Positions 50,304 through 58,576 of a stretch of DNA of 64,000 nt are shown piece by piece. A program made the translations under genes and the position numbers. Source of the DNA: Streptomyces phaeochromogenes (lineage in GTDB: Bacteria; Actinomycetota; Actinomycetes; Streptomycetales; Streptomycetaceae); assembly GCF_001418655.1 (NCBI RefSeq), contig NZ_LIQZ01000405.1, forward strand, positions 1 through 64,000, read 5' to 3'. Each line of letters opens with the position of its first letter. Within the stretch, counting starts at the first letter, position 1. A model generated the notes under the pieces. It searched no databases. It was not told the origin of the DNA and saw nothing but the letters and a program-made list of their open reading frames with translations.

Positions 50304-51962
50304 TCAGTTGTTGGCGGCGTGGTCCTTGGCGAACTCCTCGGCCATTCTGTCGCCACCCCGCTGCCGCCAGGTCCTGACGGTGGCGTCCCATTCCGACAGC
50401 GGAGTGCGTCCCGCGATGATCCCCGTGGCGGTGTCCTTGAGGAGCGTTTCGAGGGTGGTGCCCTGGGCGGTGTACGTCCTGGACTGGAGCCCGTACGAGG
50501 CATTGCGGACGGCGTGCGGAACGGTCTTGACCTGCCAGGCGTGCAGGGCCTTCACCGCGTCGGGCATTCCGGGCACGAACAGTGCCTGGGGTCCTTCGGC
50601 GAGGTACTTCAGCGGCAGGTTGGTGTTGTTCTCGACCTGGCCGAGCGCGTTGGGCTCGGGCGATCCGTCCTTGGCCCTGGTGAAGTGGGTGCCTTCCACG
50701 CCGTAGTGGACGAGTTCCCACTCCTTGCTGCCGAACGGAGCCGCGAGGTAGTCGAGGATGCGCAGCAGCAACTGCACGCGCTCCTTCTTCGCCTTCTTGA
50801 CGACGGTGTAGCCGAACGAGCGGCGTGCTCCGACGATCCCGCCGGGCGTACCGCCCACGCTGTACGGCAGAGCCGGCGCGGGGGTGTACTTGCGGCCCTT
50901 CTCAAGGAACTTGGGGAGGTAGCCGCCGAATCCGTCCTGCAGCGAGCCGACCGTTCCGTTGTAGTAGAGGGCGATCATGTCGATCTGGGAGATGGAGGTC
51001 GCGTCGGGGTGGTAGGAGCCCGCCTTGCGCAGCCCGAGCTGGAAGTCGAGCATCTGCTTGTACCGCTCGTCGGCCACGACCGGCAGGAACGTGCCGTCGT
51101 CCTTCACCGACCAGCCCCGGGCGTGCACCCCGTGCGCCGCCGAGTGGAACCCGTCCCCGAACACGGATCCGACCGCGGCCCCCAGGGCGTACTTCTTCCC
51201 GCCCGTCCCCTTCTTGGCGACCGCCGCGAAGTCCTGGTCGGTCCACCCCTCCGTCATCCCGGCGTCCTCGAAGTACTCGTCGTTGAGCCAGAGCGTGGAT
51301 CCGGGCAACGGCCGCTCCAGCGGAATGCCGTAGATACGGCCACCGATCCGGCCCATGTCGCGCCAGGCGTGCGTCGGGATGTTCGCGAGGTTCGGATAGT
51401 CCTCGACCGCGTCCCCGGAGAGGAACGGCGTGAGGTCCTCGGCTCGCCGCTGCACGAACTGGGCCTCGCGGGGCAGCGCGAACCCGGAGAACATGTTGAT
51501 GATGTCCGGGAGTTCACCCGGATCGCCCGCCATCACGGTGGCCATCTTCTTCTGGTAGTCCGTCTGCGAGATGACCGTGTACTCGATCTTCACACCGAGC
51601 GCCTTCTCCACGGCCTGCCAGAACTTGTTGGCCGAGGCCGGCTTCGGCGGCGTACCGAAGGACACCGACATCACCTTTACGGTGGAGCCGTCCCCCGGTG
51701 TCCGGGACACCGACCGCGTTAGGTCGGCGGGGTAGGAGGTGTAACCGGGCTGAACCCCCTCCGCGGTGGGCGCGAGGTCCGGCTTCGGCCCCGCGAAGGC
51801 CTTGTAGGCGGGCCAAGGGGCAAGCTTCTTACCGGCGTTGGACACCCCGTCACCCCCCGACTCCGTGGAACAGCCGGTCAGGCCGACCGGAGCGGCAATC
51901 GCGACAGCACCCACGGCAGCGGTGCGCATCAGGGCACGACGGGACAGCGGTGTACTGGACAT
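50304..51962 (-). CDS. Sugar ABC transporter lipoprotein, LplA-like, Tat/lipobox signal
   Basis: A 552-residue extracellular solute-binding protein. The signal holds twin arginines (SRRALMR) and a lipobox GLTGC with Cys31, so it is probably a Tat-exported lipoprotein. Length and the segment GDPGELPDIINMFSG fit the large LplA/YtcQ-type binding proteins for plant or cell-wall oligosaccharides. It is followed by permeases of the matching LplB/LplC type upstream. The sugar is not identifiable from sequence. Confidence 0.9.
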   Translation of the reverse strand: MSSTPLSRRALMRTAAVGAVAIAAPVGLTGCSTESGGDGVSNAGKKLAPWPAYKAFAGPKPDLAPTAEGVQPGYTSYPADLTRSVSRTPGDGSTVKVMSVSFGTPPKPASANKFWQAVEKALGVKIEYTVISQTDYQKKMATVMAGDPGELPDIINMFSGFALPREAQFVQRRAEDLTPFLSGDAVEDYPNLANIPTHAWRDMGRIGGRIYGIPLERPLPGSTLWLNDEYFEDAGMTEGWTDQDFAAVAKKGTGGKKYALGAAVGSVFGDGFHSAAHGVHARGWSVKDDGTFLPVVADERYKQMLDFQLGLRKAGSYHPDATSISQIDMIALYYNGTVGSLQDGFGGYLPKFLEKGRKYTPAPALPYSVGGTPGGIVGARRSFGYTVVKKAKKERVQLLLRILDYLAAPFGSKEWELVHYGVEGTHFTRAKDGSPEPNALGQVENNTNLPLKYLAEGPQALFVPGMPDAVKALHAWQVKTVPHAVRNASYGLQSRTYTAQGTTLETLLKDTATGIIAGRTPLSEWDATVRTWRQRGGDRMAEEFAKDHAANN

Positions 51963-51995
51963 AGGTGTTCTCTCCCAGCTCTGGAGGAAAGGCGC

Positions 51996-52883
51996 TCAGC
52001 TCTTGACGGCTCCTGTGAGCACACCCTTCGTGAAGTACTTCTGCAGGAACGGATAGACCAAAAGAATCGGCACCGTGGCGATCACCAGCACAGCCATCTG
52101 CACGGTCTGCGGAGCATTCACGGTGCCCTCGCTGGTCGCGGTGTCCGTGAGCCCCGACCCGGCCACCACATACGTGCGCAGCACCTGTTGAAGCGGCCAG
52201 TGATCGCTCTCCAGATACAGCGAGGCATAGAACCAGGAGTTCCAGTACGCCACCGCGTAGAAGAGACCGACGACGGCGAGCGCGGCCTTGGACAGCGGCA
52301 GCACGACGGACCACAGCACCCGCCAGTCCCCTGCCCCGTCCAGCCGCGCGGCCTCGTACAGCTCGTCGGGTATCGACTGGAAGAAGCCGCGCAGCACCAC
52401 GAGGTTGAACACGTTGATGAGCACGGGGAAGATCAGCGACCCGTACGAGTCCAGCAGGCCCAGCTCCTTGACCAGCAGGAAGCTGGGGATCATGCCGGGC
52501 GGGAAGAGGAACGTGAAGAGGACGAGGATCAGCACGGGCCGGCCGCCGAAGACACCGGGGCGCGACAGGGCGTAGGCGAGCGTGACCGTGCAGAAGAGGC
52601 TGAACAGGGTGCCTACGACGGTCACGCCCGCGCTGACGCCCAGGGCGTGGGTGACGATGCCGCCGTCGAGGATGTCGCGGTACGCCTGGACGGTCGGCTC
52701 GGTGGGCCACAGCACCCAGCCGCCGTTGTCGACGACCTCCTCGGGCGAGGCGAGCGAGGTCGAGAGGATCACCAGGAACGGCACACAGACCAGGAGGACG
52801 ACGGCCACGAGCGCGACGGCCTTCGCCGCCTGGGTCAGGGGCCTGGGCTTCTCCATCCAGGCGGGCCGGGCATGCGCGCTCAC
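51996..52883 (-). CDS. Carbohydrate ABC permease, LplC/YtcP type
   Basis: A 295-residue inner-membrane permease with six predicted helices. The EAA loop is ELYEAARLDGAGDWRVLWSVVLPLS. The C-terminal YPFLQKYFTKGVLTGAVKS is the standard ending of this family. The GTG start overlaps the stop of the partner permease as GTGA. No ATPase is encoded in the operon; Streptomyces commonly uses the shared MsiK ATPase for such systems. Confidence 0.92.
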   Translation of the reverse strand: MSAHARPAWMEKPRPLTQAAKAVALVAVVLLVCVPFLVILSTSLASPEEVVDNGGWVLWPTEPTVQAYRDILDGGIVTHALGVSAGVTVVGTLFSLFCTVTLAYALSRPGVFGGRPVLILVLFTFLFPPGMIPSFLLVKELGLLDSYGSLIFPVLINVFNLVVLRGFFQSIPDELYEAARLDGAGDWRVLWSVVLPLSKAALAVVGLFYAVAYWNSWFYASLYLESDHWPLQQVLRTYVVAGSGLTDTATSEGTVNAPQTVQMAVLVIATVPILLVYPFLQKYFTKGVLTGAVKS

Positions 52884-53875
52884 TTGTAGACCCCCTGTTC
52901 GCCGAGGCGGTGGGCGACCTTGTTGGCCGCGTAGACGAGCAGGGCGCCGATCACGCCCTTGAACAGGCCCGCGGCGGCGGCGAATCCGTAGTCGCCGCCG
53001 ACCATGCCCTGGTAGTAGACGAAGGTGTCGATGATCTCGGCGGCCTCGGGGCCGACCGCGTCGCGCTGGAGGAGCATCTGCTCGAACCCGACGGAGAGGA
53101 TGTCGCCGAGCCGCATGATGAGCAGCAGCACGATCACCGGCCGGATCGCGGGCAGGGTGACGTGCCAGAAGCGCCGCCAGGGTCCGGCACCGTCGATGGC
53201 GGCGGCCTCGTACTGCTGCTCGTCGACCTGGGAGAGCGCGGCGAGGAAGATGATCGTTCCCCAGCCGGCGTCCTTCCAGATCACCTGGGCGACGGTGAGC
53301 GGTCTGAAGGCGTCGGGGTTGCCGATGATGTCGACGGTGCTCAGGCCCGCGTCGCCGAGGTAGCCGTTGACCAGCCCCGTGTCGCCGAGGACCTGCTGGA
53401 ACAGGGCGACCACGATCACCCATGAGATGAAGTGCGGCAGATACGCCACCGACTGCACGAAGCGGCGGACGGTGGTCCAGGTCAGGGTGTGCAGGAGCAG
53501 GGCGAGGGCGAGCGGTACGGGGAAGTAGAAGGCGATCTGGAGGACCGCGATCCAGAGGGTGTTGAGGACCGCGTCCCAGAACTCGGCGTCCTGGAACATC
53601 CGTTGGAAGTTGCCGAGTCCCACCCATGGACTGCCCCAGATGCCGTCGAAGGGCACGTAGTCCTTGAACGCGATGACGTTGCCGGCCAGGGCGCCGTAGT
53701 GGAACAGCAGGAAGTACCCGAGCCCGGGGAGCATCAGCAGGAACAGCGCCCGGCTTCTCCGGCTCCCGCTCCTGCGGTTCTGAAAACGTTTCCTACTCCT
53801 GAACGCACCGGTCGGACGGCGGCTGGATGGGGTCACCGCCTCCGTACCTGCACGCTCCCGCACCACCGCGGCCAC
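52880..53875 (-). CDS. Carbohydrate ABC permease, LplB type
   Basis: A 331-residue permease with six helices. The EAA loop is EQQYEAAAIDGAGPWRRFWHVTLP. The ending ANKVAHRLGEQGVYK is a family hallmark. It is the first gene of the sugar operon. The GTG has AGGAGG four bases upstream. One of the three AAACGTTT sites falls within its first 32 codons (53782-53793), so a repressor bound there would block elongation. Confidence 0.92.
   Translation of the reverse strand: MAAVVRERAGTEAVTPSSRRPTGAFRSRKRFQNRRSGSRRSRALFLLMLPGLGYFLLFHYGALAGNVIAFKDYVPFDGIWGSPWVGLGNFQRMFQDAEFWDAVLNTLWIAVLQIAFYFPVPLALALLLHTLTWTTVRRFVQSVAYLPHFISWVIVVALFQQVLGDTGLVNGYLGDAGLSTVDIIGNPDAFRPLTVAQVIWKDAGWGTIIFLAALSQVDEQQYEAAAIDGAGPWRRFWHVTLPAIRPVIVLLLIMRLGDILSVGFEQMLLQRDAVGPEAAEIIDTFVYYQGMVGGDYGFAAAAGLFKGVIGALLVYAANKVAHRLGEQGVYK
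53782..53793. promoter_or_regulatory. LacI-type operator candidate inside the LplB gene
   Basis: GAAAACGTTTCC with palindromic core AAACGTTT at 53784-53791. Confidence 0.5.
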
Positions 53876-53913
53876 GGAGCCTCCTCACCTCTGGCTGTTG
53901 GGTGAGGGGAAAT

Positions 53914-53925
53914 TAAAACGTTTCC
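53914..53925. promoter_or_regulatory. LacI-type operator candidate upstream of the LplB gene
   Basis: TAAAACGTTTCC on the plus strand, core AAACGTTT at 53916-53923, 39 bases before the GTG; this is the best-placed of three such sites. Confidence 0.6.
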
Positions 53926-54001
53926 AATCCAGGGTCAACACTTCTGACACAGACCGGTAGTTGGCCTTGGTGCGGTAGGCCTGTCGACCTGCGGAGACGG
54001 C

Positions 54002-54718
54002 TTAAAACGTTTTCGTAAGCGCCAGGAGGTACGCGTGGAGAGCCGCCGAGCCCTCCAGCCGGCTCCGGCTCCGCAGGTGCAACTCGCGCTCCCGGCCCGC
54101 CAGTTCGGCCCGTACGCGCTCGGGGCTGCCGGTGGTGCGCAGTTCGGCCAGGACCGACTCGATGGTGGAGAACGGGTGGTGACCGCGCCTCAGCAGTGCC
54201 ACGATCTGGGCCAGCCGCGCTTCCGACGCGGAGTAGCGGCGGTATCCGGTGACCTTCTCCCGCGTCGGCCGCAGCAGGCCACGCGTCTCCCACAGGCGCA
54301 GTACGGGCGTCTGCACTCCGATGGCGTCGGCCACCTCACCGATGCGCATCCCGCCGCGGTCCCGGTCCGGCGGCTCGGTCTCGTGGGTGATCAGCGTGTC
54401 CAGCGCCCGGATGGCCTCGGCGAGTTCGGTCCGCTCCCGGTGGAGTTCGGCGTGACTCTCGTCGAGTACGGCGAGCGCGGTCTCCAGGTCGCCGCCGTGC
54501 ACGGCACGCATGATCGCGCCCGTCGTCGGCCAGCCGTGTCCGACGGCCAGCGCGCGGCCGGCCCTGAGCGCTTCGGCGTGTGCGGTCGTGAACACCCGGT
54601 AGCCGCTGTCCGTGCGCTGGACGGGCGGCAGGATGCCGGTCTCCACGTAGTTGCGGACCTGCTGTGTCGAGATGCCCGCCTCACGCGCGAGGTCGACGGC
54701 CCGCAGTCGGTCGCCCAC
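54002..54718 (-). CDS. TioE-type regulator with two MerR helix-turn-helix domains
   Basis: A 238-residue regulator with two MerR-type HTHs in one chain. The first covers about 4-60 (VDLAREAGISTQQVRNYVETGILPP), the second about 121-190 (MRIGEVADAIGVQTPVLRLWETRGLL). This is the layout of TioE-family proteins of Streptomyces. A helical linker (75-118) could act as a dimerisation or ligand region. The start is GTG. It lies upstream of the sugar operon in the same direction but ends 127 bases before it, with operators between. Confidence 0.87.
   Translation of the reverse strand: MGDRLRAVDLAREAGISTQQVRNYVETGILPPVQRTDSGYRVFTTAHAEALRAGRALAVGHGWPTTGAIMRAVHGGDLETALAVLDESHAELHRERTELAEAIRALDTLITHETEPPDRDRGGMRIGEVADAIGVQTPVLRLWETRGLLRPTREKVTGYRRYSASEARLAQIVALLRRGHHPFSTIESVLAELRTTGSPERVRAELAGRERELHLRSRSRLEGSAALHAYLLALTKTF
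54004..54013. promoter_or_regulatory. LacI-type operator candidate at the 3' end of the MerR gene
   Basis: AAAACGTTTT, a perfect 10-bp palindrome. It also encodes the last codons of the TioE-type regulator, so its conservation has two possible causes. Confidence 0.45.
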
Positions 54719-54890
54719 CCTGCCTCCTCAGCCCGCAGTTTCACCATGATTTGAGGGTTCCAGAGTAGGCCGTGAGCCTGAACTGGCACGAACTCGGGCC
54801 AAGCCTCAAGAAGCAATTCAATGAAACGATTGAAGGAGAGCAGACCGGAACAGGACCGGGGCACAGGACCAGGAAGAGGAGAGCCGCGCC

Positions 54891-55082
54891 ATGAAGTTCG
54901 TTCTCGAAGTCGACATGGGTGACACCGCCTGGGAGGGGAACGCCGCGCGGGAGCTGGGGCGGATCCTCCGCTACTGGGGAGGAAACCTCCAGCACTACGA
55001 GCTGAAGCCGGGCGACGGGGCGGCCGTCTCCGACTCCGACTACCGCGAAGTGGGTTCCTGGAGCATCACCGCTTCGGCCTGA
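54891..55082 (+). CDS. Small conserved hypothetical protein (63 aa)
   Basis: A 63-residue acidic protein beginning MKFVLEVDMGD. It has a central helix-like AARELGRILRYWGGNL and an LQHYELKPGD strand. AGGAGAG lies about nine bases before the ATG, and codon use is typical of the region, so it is a real gene. I recall similar short proteins in many Streptomyces genomes, without known function. It is divergent from the TioE-type regulator and may be under its control; that is inference. A strong terminator follows. Confidence 0.75.
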   Translation: MKFVLEVDMGDTAWEGNAARELGRILRYWGGNLQHYELKPGDGAAVSDSDYREVGSWSITASA

Positions 55083-55133
55083 CGTCGGGTTCGGCTCCGG
55101 ATTGACGCCGTGGCCGTCCCGGGAATGACGCCG

Positions 55134-55174
55134 GGGCCGGCGGAGACGGCCCCACTCCGTCTCCGCCGGCCCCT
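55134..55174. terminator. Strong bidirectional hairpin between small ORF and SSI gene
   Basis: Perfect 17-bp arms GGGGCCGGCGGAGACGG and CCGTCTCCGCCGGCCCC around loop CCCCACT; between convergent genes. Confidence 0.85.
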
Positions 55175-55276
55175 GTTGCGAGATCGCGCGGCACTCCGCG
55201 AGGGGACCCGCACTCCCCATCCGCATCCGCGGGCCACCGTCGACGCACATCGGCGAACCGCGCGACCCCGGTCCCT

Positions 55277-55708
55277 TTAGAACGTGAAGACGGTCGACCC
55301 GTGGGCCCGCTTCACGCACTCGTTGGAGAAGGTGCGTTCATAGGACACCCGCTTGCCCTGCCAGACGCCGTCGACCGTGACGACGACGGGATCGTATTCG
55401 CGGGTGCACATGGCTTCGGTTCTTCCTGGCAGGGTATTGAAGTCCCCTCCGGACGCCCGGAGTTCGGCGCAGGCCGACGCCGCGGCCGGGTGGGTTCCCG
55501 AGGCGGTCGGCGCACAGGTCAGGGTGACCGCGCGTTCGGGGGCGGCGTCGGCCTTGAGCTCGCCGTGGCCCATGGTGAGCACCAGGGAGGAGGGGGCGTA
55601 GAGGGAGTTCGGCGAGGGGGTGGCGGCGAGCGCGGACCCGGTGAGGGGTCCGCATACGGCGGTGGCCGTCAGCGTGATCGTCGCTGCCCAGCGCGCGGTG
55701 TTCGGCAT
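55277..55708 (-). CDS. SSI-family secreted protease inhibitor with Arg at P1
   Basis: A 143-residue Streptomyces subtilisin inhibitor homologue. The signal peptide ends near ALAA (27-30). The mature protein has the family strands [16 protein letters not shown] and [15 protein letters not shown] and the two disulfides C65-C80 and C101-C131. Aligning to SSI puts the reactive site at MCTR-E, so P1 is Arg103. That predicts trypsin-like targets rather than subtilisin, as in plasminostreptin-type members with Lys. ATG 55708 is chosen because GGAAGG lies nine bases upstream; the ATG at 55717 directly abuts that site. Confidence 0.93.
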   Translation of the reverse strand: MPNTARWAATITLTATAVCGPLTGSALAATPSPNSLYAPSSLVLTMGHGELKADAAPERAVTLTCAPTASGTHPAAASACAELRASGGDFNTLPGRTEAMCTREYDPVVVTVDGVWQGKRVSYERTFSNECVKRAHGSTVFTF

Positions 55709-56015
55709 TGTGTGCATCCTTCCGCTCGGTTGGTTGCCGCCGGCTCGGTCGAGTGCCGGTGCGGCGAGCGCGAGTCTGCCGAGTCCGCGCCGGAAACACA
55801 CGTCGACCCCACGCGTTTCAGTAACCTTGCGTATTGAATCAGTGGCGCGAAGTTACGGAATTCGAACGCGCAGACCCCGGAGTTGAGCGGACCCTGCGTC
55901 ACCGAGTGGACACGCTGGCCGGATATGTACTGCTCAGCAATAGGCCTGAAACATTCCGCTTCCAGCTGAGCGCAGACCCCTTGCGTCCGTGGCGCAAGAG
56001 AGTAATCGTCATTAC
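55709..56015. other. 307-bp divergent intergenic region
   Basis: It holds the promoters for the SSI gene and the hypothetical gene at 56016. Around 55820-55870 the sequence is unusually A/T-rich for this genome. I see no convincing promoter hexamers, repeats or RNA gene. Confidence 0.4.
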
Positions 56016-56642
56016 ATGATTACAGCCGAACAGCACGAGAAATTGCGCGGCTGGTTCGCCGGCCGTCTGCCCGACGACCTCTTCGAGAGCCTCGGCGAGG
56101 TCACGGTCGACCGTGAGGAGATCACCGTCGTCGGCCGCATTCCCGAACCGCGGCTCGCGGAGAACGCCTCGGACGCCGAGCGGAAGGCGGCCGTCGACTC
56201 CCGTATCCAGGAGTTCCGCGAGCGCACCCGCGACGCCCGGGTCACCGTGGCCCGCGAGGCCGAGCACCGTTTCGGCAAGAAGGTCTCGTGGGGTGTGGAG
56301 TGCGGCGGCGAGCGAGCCCTGTTCACGCATGTCGCGGCGCCCGTGATGACCCGGCTGCGGCAGCCGCAGCGGCAGGTCCTCGACACCCTGATCGCCGCCG
56401 GCGTCGCCCGCAGCCGCAGCGACGCCCTCGCCTGGTGCGTCCGCCTCGTCGAACGCCACGCGGACGACTGGCTCACGGAGTTGCGGGACTCCCTGGAGCA
56501 CGTACAGCGGGTTCGCGCGCAGGGGCCCGACGGTCCGGAGGCCCGGGACACCCCGCCGAACGAGGCCCCTACCGGTACGTCCGCCGACGCGTCGGACGAG
56601 GCGCCCGCCGATACGGCAAAGGACAAGCCCACCGACAACTGA
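56016..56642 (+). CDS. Hypothetical protein with disordered acidic tail
   Basis: A 208-residue soluble protein. The first 45 residues (LRGWFAGRLPDDLFESLGEV) form a mixed segment; the middle is helical; residues ~110-165 (RQVLDTLIAAGVARSRSDAL...CVRLVERHADDWL) look like a ribbon-helix-helix-type or coiled region. The last ~35 residues are Ala/Pro/Thr/Asp-rich and likely disordered. ATG 56016 is preferred; a GTG nine codons upstream is possible. Function is unknown, and the next gene (NCS1 permease) is 250 bases away with its own start signals. Confidence 0.7.
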   Translation: MITAEQHEKLRGWFAGRLPDDLFESLGEVTVDREEITVVGRIPEPRLAENASDAERKAAVDSRIQEFRERTRDARVTVAREAEHRFGKKVSWGVECGGERALFTHVAAPVMTRLRQPQRQVLDTLIAAGVARSRSDALAWCVRLVERHADDWLTELRDSLEHVQRVRAQGPDGPEARDTPPNEAPTGTSADASDEAPADTAKDKPTDN

Positions 56643-56893
56643 CGACCGACCACCGCCCACCACAGGAACCGATGGCACATTCCTCCACCGGCAACACAAA
56701 AGATGGATGGTTCGTCCACTGGTGCGGCGTTCTGCCCAGCCCGTAACTTCGGCAGATCACCGCACCAAGGGACGGCTTCCCCGCGCTCCGCGCACCCAAG
56801 CGACAGCGACACGCCGTCCGGCCAGCCGCGTCACCACGCGCTCCCCCGCCCTGACGCCCCCTTGGGGTGCCGGTCCTTCGCTGGAGCCCCTCC

Positions 56894-58477
56894 TTGTCCC
56901 AGAACTCCCCCGCCACGCAGCCGCCGTCCCTCACCGAGGTCGAGCCCTACGGCGTCGAGCGGATCCCCGACGCGGACCGCTCCGCGAGCCCGCTCGACCT
57001 CTTCCGGCTCGCCTTCGGCGGGGCCAACACCTTCTCCACCTGCGTACTCGGGGCCTTCCCCATCCTCTTCGGCCTGTCCTTCTGGCAAGGGCTCGCGGCG
57101 ACGCTCCTCGGAGTGATCGCGGGTGCGCTGATCCTGTGTCCGATGGCGGTCTTCGGGCCGGTCAACGGCACGAACAACGCCGTGTCCTCCTCCGCCCACC
57201 TGGGCGTGCACGGCAGGGTCGTCGGTTCGTTCCTGTCGCTGCTCACCGCGGTCGCGTTCTTCTCCATCTCGGTGTGGAGTTCGGGCGACGCCCTGGTCGG
57301 CGGCGCGCACCGGCTCTTCGGACTGAGCCGCAGCGACCTGTCGTACGTCGTCGCGTACGCGCTGTTCGCCGTGCTGGTGCTCGCGGTGTGCGTGTACGGG
57401 TTCCGTTTCATGCTGTTCGTCAACAAGGTCGCGGTGACCTCGGCGACCCTGCTGTTCCTGCTCGGCGCGGTGGCCTTCGCCGGGGACTTCGACCCCTCGT
57501 ACGCGGGGATCTTCACGGCGTCGGCCGACGCGGCGACGCAGGATCTGTTCTGGCCGTCGTTCATCGGCTCCGCGCTGATCGTGCTGTCGAACCCGGTGTC
57601 CTTCGGAGCGTTCCTCGGCGACTGGTCGCGCTACATCCCGGCGAGCACTCCGCGCCGCAGGGTGATCGGCGCCGCGTTCCTGTCGCAGATCTCCACCCTG
57701 CTGCCGTTCGTTTTCGGCCTGGGAACCGCCAGCATCATCGCGGCCAAGGCACCGGAATACGTCGACCCCGCGGCCCCGAACTTCGTGGGCGGACTGCTGG
57801 CGATCTCGCCGAGCTGGTTCTTCCTGCCGGTGTGTCTGCTCGCGCTGATCGGCGGCATGGCGACGGGCACGACCGCGCTGTACGGGACCGGGCTCGACTT
57901 CTCGTCCGTGTTCCCCCGGCTGTCCCGGGTCCAGGCGACGGTGCTGGTGGGCGTGCTGTCCATCGCGTTCATCTTCGTCGGGCGCTTCGGCTTCGACCTC
58001 GTACAGAGCATCTCGACGTTCGCCACGATGATCATCACGTGTACGACGCCGTGGATGGTCGTGATGATGCTGGGCTTCTACACCCGGCGTGGCTGGTACG
58101 ACCCCGACGCGCTGCAGGTCTTCAACCGGCGCCAGCGGGGCGGCCGTTACTGGTTCGCGCACGGCTGGAACTGGCGCGGGATGACCGCCTGGTGGGTCTC
58201 CGCCGTCATCGGCGTCCTCTTCACGAACATCCCCGGCCAGTTCGTGGGCCCGCTCGGTGACCTGGCCGGCGGGGTCGACATCGGCCTGCCGATCTCGCTG
58301 GCCGTGTCCGCCGTGCTGTTCCTGTCGCTGCTGTGGTTCTTCCCCGAACCACGGGCGGCGTACGGGCCGGAGGGCGCTCGCCTGGTCCGTACCGTCGATG
58401 TACCGGTACCACCGATCACCGGACCGGGCAGCGAGGCCGCCGAGAACCGACCGGTACTGGCCGCCGAGAGCCCGTGA
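56894..58477 (+). CDS. NCS1-family nucleobase:cation symporter (cytosine permease-like)
   Basis: A 527-residue transporter with 12 predicted helices of the LeuT fold. Family landmarks are RLAFGGANTFSTCVLGAFPI in helix 1, GPVNGTNNAV in helix 3 and NPVSFGAFLGDWSRYIP. Members carry cytosine, purines, allantoin or thiamin precursors; the substrate here is not certain. The TTG start is chosen because GGAG lies seven bases upstream and the mature MSQNSPATQ N-terminus is family-like. No enzyme for a nucleobase is adjacent. Confidence 0.9.
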   Translation: MSQNSPATQPPSLTEVEPYGVERIPDADRSASPLDLFRLAFGGANTFSTCVLGAFPILFGLSFWQGLAATLLGVIAGALILCPMAVFGPVNGTNNAVSSSAHLGVHGRVVGSFLSLLTAVAFFSISVWSSGDALVGGAHRLFGLSRSDLSYVVAYALFAVLVLAVCVYGFRFMLFVNKVAVTSATLLFLLGAVAFAGDFDPSYAGIFTASADAATQDLFWPSFIGSALIVLSNPVSFGAFLGDWSRYIPASTPRRRVIGAAFLSQISTLLPFVFGLGTASIIAAKAPEYVDPAAPNFVGGLLAISPSWFFLPVCLLALIGGMATGTTALYGTGLDFSSVFPRLSRVQATVLVGVLSIAFIFVGRFGFDLVQSISTFATMIITCTTPWMVVMMLGFYTRRGWYDPDALQVFNRRQRGGRYWFAHGWNWRGMTAWWVSAVIGVLFTNIPGQFVGPLGDLAGGVDIGLPISLAVSAVLFLSLLWFFPEPRAAYGPEGARLVRTVDVPVPPITGPGSEAAENRPVLAAESP

Positions 58478-58576
58478 CGACTTCTGACGGCTTCTGAGCA
58501 CTTCGGAGGGCGAAAACCGGACAGCCCGCTCGGCACGGGGCCGTCGAGGAGCGGTGCCTTCGTAGACTGCCGCGCC

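Noticed and set aside
56643-56893. Riboswitch upstream of the NCS1 transporter
   Set aside because: No thiamin, purine or guanidine aptamer motif could be recognised.
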